Below are positions 7,959 through 16,021 of a stretch of DNA of 44,033 nt, piece after piece. The DNA lies in NCBI GenBank assembly GCA_022510815.1, contig JAFLST010000003.1, forward strand, positions 89,242 to 133,274, given 5' to 3'. The notes under the pieces were generated by a model. That model was given only the letters and a program-made list of their open reading frames with translations, searched no databases and was not told where the DNA came from. Every line of letters begins with the position of its first letter. Position 1 is the first letter of the stretch. The position numbers and the translations under genes were made by a program. This DNA is from Christensenellaceae bacterium. Its GTDB lineage: Bacteria > Bacillota > Clostridia > Christensenellales > Aristaeellaceae.

Positions 7959-8059
7959 CCTTGTGCATCAGGATTTTTTGGCATCCGGCATGAAATCGGC
8001 TTTCCTCGCATACGATAGAGGAGCGCCGCATGCTGCGGTGCGGACAGGAGGCAAGCGTC

Positions 8060-8653
8060 ATGACCCTGATTCCCTATGTCGTGGAGCAGACCAGCCGCGG
8101 CGAACGTTCCTACGATATCTATTCCCGGCTGCTCAAGGACCGGATCATCTTCCTCGGCGGGGAGATCGACGACGCCGTCGCCAACACCGTCGTGGCGCAG
8201 CTTCTGTTCCTTGAGATGGAAGACCCCGATCAGGACATCTATCTGTACATCAACAGCCCCGGCGGCTCGGTCACGGCGGGCATGGCGATTTACGACACCA
8301 TGCAGTATGTGAAGCCTGACGTGCGCACGGTCTGCATCGGCATGGCCGCGTCGATGGGCGCGTTCCTGCTGATGGCGGGCGCCAAGGGCAAGCGCATGGC
8401 CCTGCCCAACAGCGAGGTCATGATCCATCAGCCCCTCGGCGGCGCGCAGGGTCAGGCAACCGACGTGCAGATCCGCGCGGAGTGGCTGCTCAAGACCAAG
8501 GAAAAGATGATCCGCATGAAGGCCGAAATGACCGGTCAGCCCATTGAGAAGGTCCGGCAGGATGTGGAGCGCGATCACTTCATGTCCGCGCAGGAAGCCC
8601 TTGACTACGGCATCATCGACGAGATTTATGACCGCAGCAAGCAGGAAAAATAA
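8060..8653 (+). CDS. clpP: ATP-dependent Clp protease proteolytic subunit
   Basis: 197 residues, normal ClpP length. Catalytic triad Ser98 ([11 protein letters not shown]), His123 (MIHQPLGG) and Asp172 ([11 protein letters not shown]); the handle region [10 protein letters not shown] follows. It forms the double-heptamer chamber that works with ClpX, encoded 28 bases downstream. ATG 8060 has AGGAGG eight bases upstream (8046-8051); an in-frame upstream ATG at 8030 lacks a good site. [11 protein letters not shown] is the usual mature N-terminus after removal of a short propeptide. No CtsR box was recognised upstream. Confidence 0.96.
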   Translation: MTLIPYVVEQTSRGERSYDIYSRLLKDRIIFLGGEIDDAVANTVVAQLLFLEMEDPDQDIYLYINSPGGSVTAGMAIYDTMQYVKPDVRTVCIGMAASMGAFLLMAGAKGKRMALPNSEVMIHQPLGGAQGQATDVQIRAEWLLKTKEKMIRMKAEMTGQPIEKVRQDVERDHFMSAQEALDYGIIDEIYDRSKQEK

Positions 8654-8681
8654 GCCGTTCGGCAACTATGTGAGGTAGAAG

Positions 8682-9986
8682 ATGCCCAAAGACGATTATC
8701 CCCGCACGCTCCACCGCTGCTCCTTCTGCGGCAAATCGCAGGATCAGGTGCGGCGGCTGGTGGCCGGCCCCAACGTGTTCATCTGCTCGGACTGCATCCT
8801 GCTCTGTCAGGAGATTATCGCTGACGAGCTGCCCATCGTCCCCGACGCGAAGGGCCATGAGAAGCTGCCCTCTCCCTCAGAGATGAAGCAGGTGCTCGAC
8901 GACTATGTGGTCGGTCAGGAGCAGGCCAAGCGCGCCCTGTGCGTGGCAGTGTACAACCACTACAAGCGCATCGGTCAGAAGCCCGGCAAGGACGACGTGG
9001 AGCTGCAGAAGTCGAACATCCTGATGGTCGGCCCCACTGGCTGCGGCAAGACCTTCCTTGCCCAGACGCTGGCGCGCATCCTGAACGTGCCCTTCGCCAT
9101 CGCGGATGCCACCAGCCTCACCGAAGCAGGCTACGTCGGCGAGGACGTCGAGAATATCCTGCTGCGGCTCATTCAGGCGGCGGACTATGACATCGAGCTG
9201 GCTCAGCGGGGCATTATCTACATCGACGAGATCGACAAGATCGCCCGCAAGAGCGAGAATCCGTCCATCACCCGCGACGTGAGCGGCGAGGGCGTGCAGC
9301 AGGCGCTGCTCAAGATTCTCGAGGGTACGGTGGCGGCGGTGCCCCCGCAGGGAGGCCGCAAGCATCCGCATCAGGAGCTGCTGCAGATCGACACGACCAA
9401 CATCCTGTTCATCTGCGGCGGCGCGTTTGACGGCATCGTGCCGATCATCGAGAGCCGCACGGGCAAGAAGAACCTTGGCTTCGGCTCCGAGCCCCAGAGC
9501 AAGCGTGACCCGGACGTGTCGAAGGCCCTCAAGGATATCCGACCGGAGGACCTGACCAAGTTTGGCCTGATTCCCGAATTTGTGGGCCGTCTGCCGATCG
9601 TGGTGTCGCTGGAGCAGCTCGACGAGGAGGCGCTTAAGCAGATTCTCACCGAGCCGAAGAACGCCCTGTGCAGGCAGTATAAGAAGCTGCTGGAGATGGA
9701 CGGCATTGAGCTGACCTTCGAGGATGAGGCGGTGCTGGCCATCGCGAAACAGGCCATCGAGCGCAAGTGCGGCGCGCGCGGCCTGCGGGCGATCATCGAG
9801 AGCGTGATGCTGGACACCATGTTCGAGCTTCCGGGCCTGCAGGATGTGAACGGCTGCGTGATCGACGCGGACGCCGTTGCGGGCAAGGGCAAGCCGAGGC
9901 TCATCATGGGCAAGCGGCGGAAACCCCGCGCCGAGCGGCAGGCGGAGGAAGAAGAGAGCGTCCAGCCTGAACCCAGCGTATCGTGA
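8682..9986 (+). CDS. clpX: ATP-dependent Clp protease ATP-binding subunit ClpX
   Basis: 434 residues; AAA+ unfoldase that feeds tagged proteins to ClpP. The N-terminal zinc-binding domain has C13, C16, C35 and C38 (CSFCGK ... ICSDC). Walker A GPTGCGKT is at about 117-124 and Walker [10 protein letters not shown] near 180; the pore loop GYVGEDVE and the sensor region are intact. [17 protein letters not shown] marks the C-terminal small domain. GAGGTAG precedes ATG 8682. It is transcribed with clpP and ends at a strong terminator. Confidence 0.97.
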   Translation: MPKDDYPRTLHRCSFCGKSQDQVRRLVAGPNVFICSDCILLCQEIIADELPIVPDAKGHEKLPSPSEMKQVLDDYVVGQEQAKRALCVAVYNHYKRIGQKPGKDDVELQKSNILMVGPTGCGKTFLAQTLARILNVPFAIADATSLTEAGYVGEDVENILLRLIQAADYDIELAQRGIIYIDEIDKIARKSENPSITRDVSGEGVQQALLKILEGTVAAVPPQGGRKHPHQELLQIDTTNILFICGGAFDGIVPIIESRTGKKNLGFGSEPQSKRDPDVSKALKDIRPEDLTKFGLIPEFVGRLPIVVSLEQLDEEALKQILTEPKNALCRQYKKLLEMDGIELTFEDEAVLAIAKQAIERKCGARGLRAIIESVMLDTMFELPGLQDVNGCVIDADAVAGKGKPRLIMGKRRKPRAERQAEEEESVQPEPSVS

Positions 9987-9992
9987 ATGATG

Positions 9993-10026
9993 AAGCGCGT
10001 CTTCCAGACGGAGGACGCGCTTTTCC
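9993..10026 (+). terminator. intrinsic terminator after clpX
   Basis: Stem GCGCGTCTT (9995-10003) with AGGACGCGC (10012-10020), eight-base loop, then TTTTCC. Confidence 0.8.
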
Positions 10027-10052
10027 TGTGCCGGGGGTTTGTTGATTTCCGC

Positions 10053-10081
10053 TTGCAATTCCTGCCGATCCGTGCTATACT
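10053..10081 (+). promoter_or_regulatory. sigma-A promoter for tRNA-Leu
   Basis: TTGCAA (10053-10058), 17-base spacer, TATACT (10076-10081) with TGc extended -10; ends ten bases before the mature tRNA. Confidence 0.8.
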
Positions 10082-10090
10082 TGTATCCGC

Positions 10091-10170
10091 GCCGGTGTGG
10101 CGGAATTGGCAGACGCACCGCACTCAAAATGCGGCGGGAAACCATGCCGGTTCGAGTCCGGCCACCGGCA
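10091..10170 (+). tRNA. tRNA-Leu (anticodon CAA)
   Basis: 80 bases. Acceptor GCCGGTG pairs with CACCGGC (10163-10169), discriminator A at 10170. Anticodon stem CCGCA/TGCGG encloses the loop CTCAAAA, giving anticodon CAA, which reads UUG. An extra variable arm of class II type precedes the T arm GCCGG-TTCGAGT-CCGGC. The 3' CCA is not encoded. Flanked by its own promoter and terminator. Confidence 0.95.
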
Positions 10171-10173
10171 TTC

Positions 10174-10201
10174 AAAAAGCGACCGAATGGCCGCTTTTTT
10201 T
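10174..10201 (+). terminator. terminator after tRNA-Leu, probably bidirectional
   Basis: AAAAAGCG (10174-10181) and CGCTTTTTTT (10192-10201) flank a short inner stem ACC/GGC with an A-C mismatch. Read on the minus strand it also ends in a T run, directly behind the MerR gene that stops at 10206. Confidence 0.8.
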
Positions 10202-10205
10202 GTTG

Positions 10206-10934
10206 TTATTCGTGGCTGTCGCAGTAGGTGCGTACCGCCTGAGCCAGCCATGATGCCGTGCCCTTGCCAGCCAGCTTGTCGATGTTTTGCGTGAACTCTC
10301 CGCCGCCGTCGTAGAGATCGGCAAGACCGCGGAAGATCGTCAGGGTGCAGTCGTAAAAATGCGCTGTGATAAAGTCCCGCAGCTGCTGCGCCATAGCCTG
10401 CGCTCCGGGTGAGGCGGGGTCGTCCGGATGTTTGCCGAAGGATGCAATCAGCTCATCAAAAGCCTGCTCGTCGTCCTGGCGCGCCTCGTCGGTTCGCTGG
10501 GCGTCCCGCTGCCTGAATTCCTGCATGGCGGGCGTGTCCTGCCAAGTGTCGGCTACCCGCGCGGCAGTCTCGTCCAGCGCCTGCGCGTCAAAGGCGGAGA
10601 AGTGCAGGTGATTGAGCCCCTTCATCTTCGTGCCCCGCGCCAGCAGGATCAGGTTGTCGATGTGCCTGCGCTTCTCCTCCAGCAGCGCGATTTGTTCCTC
10701 CAGCGCCGCCACCGGATCGAAATCCGGCTGATTCAGCATGTCTCGTATGTCCTTGAGCGGAAATCTCAGCTCGCGGAACAGCAGGATGAGGAACAGCCGC
10801 TGGAGAGAGGATTCGTCGTACTGCCGGTAGCCTGCGTCGGTTGTGCCGTCAGGCTTGAGCAGCCCGATGGCGTCATAATGCCGCAGGGTGCGGACGCTCA
10901 CGCCGGAGATGCGGCTGAGTTCGCCGATATTCAT
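10206..10934 (-). CDS. MerR family regulator with TipAS effector domain
   Basis: 242 residues. Residues 1-70 form the MerR winged helix: MNIGELSRISGVSVRTLRHYDAIG then GYRQYDESSLQRL. A coiled-coil dimerisation helix (ALEEQIALLEEKRRHIDNLI) follows, and residues about 125-242 resemble the TipAS domain, which in TipA-type proteins binds thiopeptide and other drugs. The start at 10934 has AAAGGAG upstream; the upstream open frame covers the promoter. The promoter has a 19-base spacer, the hallmark of MerR control, so it is probably autoregulated. It lies downstream of a MATE exporter on the same strand, which suggests a drug-response role, not demonstrated. Confidence 0.88.
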   Translation of the reverse strand: MNIGELSRISGVSVRTLRHYDAIGLLKPDGTTDAGYRQYDESSLQRLFLILLFRELRFPLKDIRDMLNQPDFDPVAALEEQIALLEEKRRHIDNLILLARGTKMKGLNHLHFSAFDAQALDETAARVADTWQDTPAMQEFRQRDAQRTDEARQDDEQAFDELIASFGKHPDDPASPGAQAMAQQLRDFITAHFYDCTLTIFRGLADLYDGGGEFTQNIDKLAGKGTASWLAQAVRTYCDSHE

Positions 10935-10956
10935 GGGAATCACTCCTTTCGCGGCC

Positions 10957-10987
10957 AGTATAAAGCATGACGCAAGGAGAGGGTCAA
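10957..10987 (-). promoter_or_regulatory. MerR-type promoter with 19-base spacer
   Basis: Minus strand TTGACC (10987-10982) and TATACT (10962-10957) are separated by 19 bases rather than the 17 found at almost every other promoter here. Such a stretched spacer is typical of promoters that MerR proteins untwist. Confidence 0.75.
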
Positions 10988-11008
10988 TAGGGAAAATGAT
11001 TTTTCTGG

Positions 11009-12394
11009 TTATGCCGCGGCCCTGGTCTGTCTCTCTGGGCTCCACCGACCGGAGAGGTAATGGACGGTGAACAAAAGGAAGAGCAGCATGTTATGACCGA
11101 TCATGCAGGCCCAGGCCGAGATCAGGCCGAGATGCAGCATTTGTGTGCAGAGCCATGTGCCGGTGATGCGCACGCCCCACATGCCCAGCACATTGAAGAC
11201 AAAGGGCGCGACGGTGCGGCCCACGCCCTGCATGACGCCCTCCAGCACGATGGGCACGCCGTAGAAGGGCTCCGAGACCGCTACCATGCGCAGCACCGCG
11301 GAACCCAGCGCGATCACCTCAGGGTCCCTTGAGAAGAGGCGCATGAGCTGCGGCGCGAAAAGAAAGAGCAGTCCGCCGGAGACGATCATCATGCCGACCT
11401 CCAGCGGCAGGATGGTGCGGGCGAGGCTCCGCAGCTTCTTTTGATCCCGGGCGCCCCACGCGTTGCCGGCCAGCGTTGCCGCCGCGGTCTGCATGCCCCA
11501 GCCGGGAATGTAGAACGCGGATTCCACGGTGTTGGCGATGGTGTGAGCGGCGGTGGACACATCGCCCAGCGCGTTGATCATCGAGGCAAAGGCAACATAC
11601 CCGAAGGAGGTCGCGAAGCGCTGGAGCATGTTGGGGAAGGCGACGCGGAAGCAGGGCTTCAGAATCTCCGGATCCGGGCGGAGGCTCTGGCCTTTGGGAG
11701 AGATGTCCCGATGCCGCCAGAACATCACGCTGATGGCGATGCCGCCAAAGGTGAAAGCCACCGCGCTGGCCGCAGCGGCTCCGATCACACCCCATCCGGC
11801 GCCGGGAATGGTCAGGATGAGCTTCCCGACGGATACCCTGCGCGGAGCGTAGATGAGGAAAAAGTTCAGGATGATATTGATGATGTTGACGGCAATGCCC
11901 ACCCGCATGGGCGTTTTGGTGTCGCCCGCCGCCCGGAGAACCGTGCCGAAGATGATGCTGGCTGCGCGGAAAAGCATCGGCGCGTACAGGATCAGAAAAT
12001 ACTGAGAGGCCATCTGCTGAATGCCGGCGTCCACCTGCATCCAGACGGGAACCCTGCCGCTCAGGCCGGTTGTCGCCAGCGTGAAAAAGGCGCCCACAAT
12101 CAGCACGGTTGTCACAACCTGCCCGGAGGCCCGCCGCGCTCTGTCGAAGTCCTTCGCGCCGATCGCCTGCGAAATATACGCCAGAAAACCCACGCCAAAG
12201 GCGGAGACGGTGCTGCCAACAAGCCAGTTGACGGTGCTGGTGGCTCCGACGGCGGCGGTGGCCTGCGTGCCGAGCGCCCCGACCATGGCCGTGTCGATAT
12301 ACTGGACTGCCGTCTGCATCAGCTGCTCCAGCATGGTGGGCCACGCCAGCGCAATGATCACGGACAGCATGCCCGCTTCCTTTTTCCTGCTCAT
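11009..12394 (-). CDS. MATE family multidrug/cation exporter
   Basis: 461 residues, mostly hydrophobic, with about twelve membrane segments in two similar halves, as usual for MATE transporters that export drugs against Na+ or H+. Family features: PTMLEQLMQTAVQYIDTAMVG near the start, the ATAAVGATSTVNWL segment, and GWGMQTAAATLAGNAWGARD in the second half. ATG 12394 has AAAGGAG upstream. It has its own strong promoter and lies 74 bases upstream of the MerR gene, whose separate promoter sits between them. Substrate unknown. Confidence 0.9.
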   Translation of the reverse strand: MSRKKEAGMLSVIIALAWPTMLEQLMQTAVQYIDTAMVGALGTQATAAVGATSTVNWLVGSTVSAFGVGFLAYISQAIGAKDFDRARRASGQVVTTVLIVGAFFTLATTGLSGRVPVWMQVDAGIQQMASQYFLILYAPMLFRAASIIFGTVLRAAGDTKTPMRVGIAVNIINIILNFFLIYAPRRVSVGKLILTIPGAGWGVIGAAAASAVAFTFGGIAISVMFWRHRDISPKGQSLRPDPEILKPCFRVAFPNMLQRFATSFGYVAFASMINALGDVSTAAHTIANTVESAFYIPGWGMQTAAATLAGNAWGARDQKKLRSLARTILPLEVGMMIVSGGLLFLFAPQLMRLFSRDPEVIALGSAVLRMVAVSEPFYGVPIVLEGVMQGVGRTVAPFVFNVLGMWGVRITGTWLCTQMLHLGLISAWACMIGHNMLLFLLFTVHYLSGRWSPERQTRAAA

Positions 12395-12438
12395 GCGGCT
12401 TCCGTTCTCCTTTACGGTGATAGCGGTGTGTCCTTCTT

Positions 12439-12467
12439 ATGATAGGCGCGTCGGGCAGGCCTGTCAA
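12439..12467 (-). promoter_or_regulatory. sigma-A promoter for the MATE gene
   Basis: Minus strand TTGACA (12467-12462), 17-base spacer, TATCAT (12444-12439). It is back-to-back with the radical SAM promoter; the two -35 boxes are 13 bases apart. Confidence 0.75.
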
Positions 12468-12480
12468 GGGATGACGCAAC

Positions 12481-12509
12481 TTGCCAGAAAAGGGCCGCTA
12501 TGATATAAT
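12481..12509 (+). promoter_or_regulatory. sigma-A promoter for the radical SAM gene
   Basis: TTGCCA (12481-12486), 17-base spacer, TATAAT (12504-12509) with TGa extended -10. Confidence 0.8.
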
Positions 12510-12540
12510 GAGGCATCATCGAAACGCGGGAGGCGGCAGG

Positions 12541-13665
12541 ATGTACATTTCCAAAAAGGACGCGCTGCAATGGTTCGAGTTCTTCGCCCAGATGCCGGAG
12601 GACGAGGAGCTGATGACATGGCAGCAGGAGATTGTTTACGCGGTGCTGGCGCAGATCGAGTCGGCGGTGGACGCACGGATCGCGGCCATGCTGGCGGATG
12701 TTCCGGGCGTAAAGACGCTGCTGGACCGCACCTACTATGTGGGCGATGACGCTCGCTTCCCGAAGGGCTGCCGCTCCTGCCTCACAGGCACGGGCCTGAG
12801 CGCCATCCGCAAGACCAACCAGTGCAACCTCGAATGTCCCTTCTGCTATAATTTCGGCGAGCTGGACTGCATCCCGCCCATCGGCGAGGGCATGTGGGAG
12901 ATCGGCGGTACGAAGTTCCGCGAGGAGGATATCGACCTGCTGCTCTCCATCCAGAAAAAGCCCACGGGCGTATCCTATGTATACCTCGAGCCGTTCATGG
13001 AGATCGAGAAGTATGATGGCGTGATTCGGGCGTTCCGCCGGGCGGGCGTACACCAGCACATGTATACCAACGGCACGCTGGCGACGGAGGAGAACCTTGC
13101 GGCGTTAGGGGAGGCGGGGCTGGACGAGCTGCGCTTCAACCTTGGCGCGACGGACTGCGACGACGGCGTGATTGCTGCCATCGCCACGGCGAAGAAGTAC
13201 ATCCCGCAGGTGGGGATCGAGACGCCCATGACGCCGTCCTTCAAAGTGGCGTTCGATGCGAAGAAGAAGAAGATTCTGGCGACAGGGCTCGACTTTATCA
13301 ACTGCGCCGAGCTGCACCTGAATCCCAACAACATTGGCAACTACCTCGGCGAGAGCATGTACATGGCGCGGCACGGCTATGTGTCGCCCATCTGGAGCCG
13401 GGAGATCACCATGGCAATGATGAAGGCCGCGGTGGAGGAGGACTGGGGCATTGTGGTGCATGACTGCTCCAACCGCACGAAGTTCTGCCGCGATCTGAAT
13501 CTCAAGGCTCATGAGGGCGGATGGTTCGGCGCCAGCAGCTATGGCTGCGAGTTTGACAGGCCGCCCTTCGAGGCATTCCTGCCCACGCTCAGGGATGAAA
13601 GCGTCAAATTCCTGCGGGAGGAGCCGCTGCCGGAGGGGTACAGGCCCGGCGATGTGCTTTTTTGA
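12541..13665 (+). CDS. radical SAM protein of unknown function
   Basis: 374 residues. The [4Fe-4S]/SAM motif C-x3-C-x2-C is CNLECPFC (C95, C99, C102), followed by YNFGEL. A further pair, C77 and C80 (CRSC), lies 15 residues before it. After this come barrel segments YVYLEPFMEIEKYDGVI, HMYTNGTLATEENL and LDELRFNLGATDCDD; the region with AELHLNPNNIGNYLGE and C-terminal cysteines (HDCSNRTKFC, YGCEF) is not one I can place. About 75 residues of helix precede the motif. ATG 12541 has GGGAGG upstream. Single-gene unit, divergent from the MATE exporter. It resembles no named radical SAM enzyme that I recognise; the substrate is unknown. Confidence 0.85.
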   Translation: MYISKKDALQWFEFFAQMPEDEELMTWQQEIVYAVLAQIESAVDARIAAMLADVPGVKTLLDRTYYVGDDARFPKGCRSCLTGTGLSAIRKTNQCNLECPFCYNFGELDCIPPIGEGMWEIGGTKFREEDIDLLLSIQKKPTGVSYVYLEPFMEIEKYDGVIRAFRRAGVHQHMYTNGTLATEENLAALGEAGLDELRFNLGATDCDDGVIAAIATAKKYIPQVGIETPMTPSFKVAFDAKKKKILATGLDFINCAELHLNPNNIGNYLGESMYMARHGYVSPIWSREITMAMMKAAVEEDWGIVVHDCSNRTKFCRDLNLKAHEGGWFGASSYGCEFDRPPFEAFLPTLRDESVKFLREEPLPEGYRPGDVLF

Positions 13666-13695
13666 GACTTTTCAGAAATATTGTCAGGAAAACAC

Positions 13696-13724
13696 TTGAC
13701 TTTCCGGCTTCGATACTGTAAAAT
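13696..13724 (+). promoter_or_regulatory. sigma-A promoter for rplM-rpsI
   Basis: TTGACT (13696-13701), 17-base spacer, TAAAAT (13719-13724). It leaves a 5' leader of about 110 bases. Confidence 0.75.
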
Positions 13725-13730
13725 ATCGGT

Positions 13731-13832
13731 TGGCATCAATAGCTCCGCTAGCCCCGGTAACTATTGACACAATCGCGCGGGACATGCGACCATCATGTCA
13801 GGCGCAGCTTTCAATGACCATTCCTAAGGAGG
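13731..13832 (+). promoter_or_regulatory. rplM leader with inverted repeats (possible L13-type autoregulatory leader)
   Basis: The leader contains AATAG (13738-13742) paired with CTATT (13761-13765), and GACATG (13781-13786) paired with CATGTC (13794-13799), then the AAGGAGG ribosome site at 13826. Leaders bound by L13 are known before rplM in Firmicutes; I cannot match the consensus by eye, so the assignment is tentative. Confidence 0.4.
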
Positions 13833-13840
13833 AAGAACCT

Positions 13841-14269
13841 TTGAAGACGTTTATGCCGAAAGCGGCTGACATTACCCGGCAGTGGTATGTTGTCGATGCC
13901 GAGGGTCTCGTTCTGGGCCGCCTTGCCAGCGAAGTGGCGAACATCCTGCGCGGCAAGAACAAGCCGATCTACACCCCCAACGTTGATACTGGCGACTATG
14001 TCATCATCATCAACGCGGACAAGGTCATCATGACCGGCAAGAAGCTGGATCAGAAGATCTACTACCATCACAGCGGCTATCCGGGCGGACTCAAGGAGAC
14101 CAAGTACCGTAAGCTGCTGGCTGAAAAGCCCGAATTTGCTATCCGCCGCGCCATCGTGGGCATGCTGCCCAAGGGCCCCCTCGGCCGTCAGATGGCCAAG
14201 AAGCTCAAGGTGTACAGCGGTTCCGAGCATGAGCACGCGGCGCAGCAGCCCGTGAAGCTCGACCTGTAA
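13841..14269 (+). CDS. rplM: 50S ribosomal protein L13
   Basis: 142 residues, the normal L13 length. Begins (M)[19 protein letters not shown], then [17 protein letters not shown], the signature [18 protein letters not shown] and [10 protein letters not shown]. The start is a TTG at 13841 with AAGGAGG eight bases upstream; the KTF N-terminus matches the family, whereas the next ATG (13853) would cut it off. Co-transcribed with rpsI, 21 bases downstream, as in most bacteria. Confidence 0.95.
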   Translation: MKTFMPKAADITRQWYVVDAEGLVLGRLASEVANILRGKNKPIYTPNVDTGDYVIIINADKVIMTGKKLDQKIYYHHSGYPGGLKETKYRKLLAEKPEFAIRRAIVGMLPKGPLGRQMAKKLKVYSGSEHEHAAQQPVKLDL

Positions 14270-14290
14270 GGCGGAAAGGAGTAAAGAAAC

Positions 14291-14680
14291 ATGGCTAAGG
14301 TTGACTACAGCGCTGTTGGCCGCCGCAAGAAGGCTGTTGCCCGCGTCCGTTTGGTCGCCGGCGATGGCAAGGTTGTCATCAACAAGCGCGATATTGATAA
14401 CTATTTCGGTCTGGAAACCCTCAAGATGACCGTCCGTCAGCCCCTCGTTCTGACCAGCACCAACAACTTCGACGTGCTGGTGAACGTCAACGGCGGCGGC
14501 CTGACCGGTCAGGCGGGCGCGATCCGTCACGGCATCTCCCGCGCTCTGTGCAAGGCTGATCCCGAGCTGCGCGCGGCCCTGAAGAAGGCCGGTTTCCTCA
14601 CCCGTGATCCTCGTATGAAGGAGCGCAAGAAGTACGGCCTGAAGGCTGCCCGTCGTGCGCCTCAGTTCTCCAAGCGCTAA
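14291..14680 (+). CDS. rpsI: 30S ribosomal protein S9
   Basis: 129 residues, full-length S9: [16 protein letters not shown] at the start, [20 protein letters not shown] in the middle, and the basic tail [20 protein letters not shown] ending PQFSKR, which reaches the ribosomal P site. GGAAAGGAG precedes ATG 14291. Second gene of the rplM operon, ended by a strong terminator. Confidence 0.97.
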   Translation: MAKVDYSAVGRRKKAVARVRLVAGDGKVVINKRDIDNYFGLETLKMTVRQPLVLTSTNNFDVLVNVNGGGLTGQAGAIRHGISRALCKADPELRAALKKAGFLTRDPRMKERKKYGLKAARRAPQFSKR

Positions 14681-14693
14681 GATTGCGTATCAG

Positions 14694-14721
14694 AAAAGTG
14701 GCTCATCGAGCCACTTTTTTT
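14694..14721 (+). terminator. intrinsic terminator after rpsI
   Basis: AAAAGTGGCTC (14694-14704) pairs with GAGCCACTTTT (from 14708), very short loop, seven T in total. Confidence 0.9.
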
Positions 14722-14759
14722 GCATCGTGCCGCATCTGCCTGTAGGGAGGGAGACAGGA

Positions 14760-15299
14760 ATGAGCGTCTGCGTCGTTTCATTCAGTTCGAGGAAGAATGG
14801 GAATTGCGCAAAAATCAGCGAGTTTGTCTGCAAGCAGCTTGGGGATGTCAGCCGGTACGCTTTTTCCGATTTCGAGATTCATCCGTGCGGGGACTGCGAA
14901 TATGAATGCTTTGCGGACGCCAGACGATGCCCGTGGATTCACGACAGAGAATATGAGCTGTTGGACGCGATTACCCGGAGCGAACTGACCTATTTTATCC
15001 TGCCCAACTACTGCGGCTATCCGTGCGCGAACTTTTTCATTTTTAATGAGCGCAGTCTATGCTATTTCCAAAACCATGCGGAACTGCTGGATGCCTATGA
15101 ACGGGTGCCGAAGAAAGCGATCGTCGTCAGCAACACGGATGTCGAAAACATCAGCGTCGCGCTGGCGTATCACGGCTTGGAAGCGCCGCAGATCCTCTTT
15201 CTGTCCGCAAAGCGGTATGGGAAGTCCAGCATCGGCGGTGACCTGCTGACATCCCCGCAGGCAGCGGCTGATCTGAAGCAGTTCATGATGACCATATGA
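14760..15299 (+). CDS. flavodoxin-fold NAD(P)H-dependent oxidoreductase
   Basis: 179 residues. The N-terminal SFSSRKNGNCAKISEFV is the FMN phosphate loop of the NADPH-dependent FMN reductase/iron-sulfur flavoprotein superfamily. CGDCEYECF and a later CPWIHDREYEL (Cys at about 40, 43, 47 and 54) look like the compact cysteine motif of iron-sulfur flavoproteins, and FILPNYCGYPCANFFIFNER is the second flavin-contact region. ATG 14760 has GGGAGGGAG upstream. It follows the rpsI terminator without a clear promoter of its own and is followed after 20 bases by a VanX-like gene. The electron partner and substrate are unknown. Confidence 0.75.
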   Translation: MSVCVVSFSSRKNGNCAKISEFVCKQLGDVSRYAFSDFEIHPCGDCEYECFADARRCPWIHDREYELLDAITRSELTYFILPNYCGYPCANFFIFNERSLCYFQNHAELLDAYERVPKKAIVVSNTDVENISVALAYHGLEAPQILFLSAKRYGKSSIGGDLLTSPQAAADLKQFMMTI

Positions 15300-15319
15300 A
15301 TCACATGGGAGGAAACGCC

Positions 15320-15925
15320 ATGCATCGGGGTTTTGTCGACTTGAACGACGCTGTTCCCGGCATCCGGACAGACATTCGCTATGCCACGGCGCATAACCTG
15401 ACAGGGCACCCGCTGGCGGGGTATCTGGCGGCGAAGGCTGTCGCGACCCGTGAAGCAGCGGCCGCGCTGGCAGTGGCTTATCGAGAGGCGCAGCGGCTGG
15501 GATATGGTCTGCTGATCTATGATGCTTATCGTCCGCAGAAGGCCGTTGACGATTTTGTCCGCTGGAGCCGGGAGCCCGAGACAGGGGATAGGAAAGCCGA
15601 ATTCTACCCGGAACTCGATAAGGCAGACTTGTTTCCGCTGGGATACATCGCGGAGCGCTCCGGGCACTCACGGGGATCGACCATCGACCTGACCCTGACA
15701 GACGCCTCGGGAGAGCCGATTGATATGGGGACGGGCTTCGACTTTATGAGCGAACGGAGCCATCATGGCGCGGAAGGATTGACAGAGGCGCAGAGCCGCA
15801 GCAGGGCGGTGCTTCGGGGAATCATGGCCTATGCGGGCTTTGCGCCTTACGAAAACGAGTGGTGGCATTACCGATTGATGGGCGAGCCATTCCCGGAGGC
15901 CTATTTTGACTTCGATATTGAATAA
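15320..15925 (+). CDS. VanX-like D-alanyl-D-alanine dipeptidase
   Basis: 201 residues, close to VanX length (202). Zinc ligands fall at the VanX positions: His116 and Asp123 in SGHSRGSTID, and His183 in ENEWWHY with catalytic Glu180; Arg71 of DAYRPQ is also conserved. The family hydrolyses D-Ala-D-Ala; in glycopeptide resistance it depletes the normal precursor. No vanH or vanA ligase is present, so a role in peptidoglycan turnover or nutrient scavenging is more likely here. No signal peptide, so cytosolic. Start at 15320 with GGGAGGA upstream; ATG 15296, overlapping the previous stop, is an alternative without a good site. Confidence 0.88.
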   Translation: MHRGFVDLNDAVPGIRTDIRYATAHNLTGHPLAGYLAAKAVATREAAAALAVAYREAQRLGYGLLIYDAYRPQKAVDDFVRWSREPETGDRKAEFYPELDKADLFPLGYIAERSGHSRGSTIDLTLTDASGEPIDMGTGFDFMSERSHHGAEGLTEAQSRSRAVLRGIMAYAGFAPYENEWWHYRLMGEPFPEAYFDFDIE

Positions 15926-15936
15926 CACAAATTATT

Positions 15937-15970
15937 GAAAGGTGATCTATATACAATCACCTTTCTTTTT
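15937..15970 (+). terminator. intrinsic terminator after the VanX-like gene
   Basis: Perfect 10-bp stem GAAAGGTGAT (15937-15946) and ATCACCTTTC (15956-15965), nine-base loop, then five T. Confidence 0.88.
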
Positions 15971-15972
15971 GC

Positions 15973-15978
15973 TATAAT
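15973..15978 (+). promoter_or_regulatory. -10 element for tldD-tldE
   Basis: TATAAT at 15973-15978, about 44 bases before the tldD ATG. The expected -35 position falls inside the preceding terminator and reads TATACA, a weak match, so the promoter is only partly supported. Confidence 0.5.
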
Positions 15979-16021
15979 ATGACAAAGCGGCCTTCAGCCG
16001 CCCAGAAAGGATGGAAAAGTG

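Noticed and set aside
8011-8016. clpP promoter based on TACGAT
   Set aside because: No TTGnnn lies 16-18 bases upstream; the nearest (TTGGCA at 7978) is 27 bases away.
14720-14748. Promoter TTGCAT-N17-TAGGGA before the flavodoxin-like gene
   Set aside because: The -10 is poor, overlaps the ribosome site, and would place the transcript start about five bases before the ATG.
15320-15925. Vancomycin resistance cluster
   Set aside because: Only the dipeptidase is present; no lactate dehydrogenase, D-Ala-D-Lac ligase or VanRS pair adjoins it.
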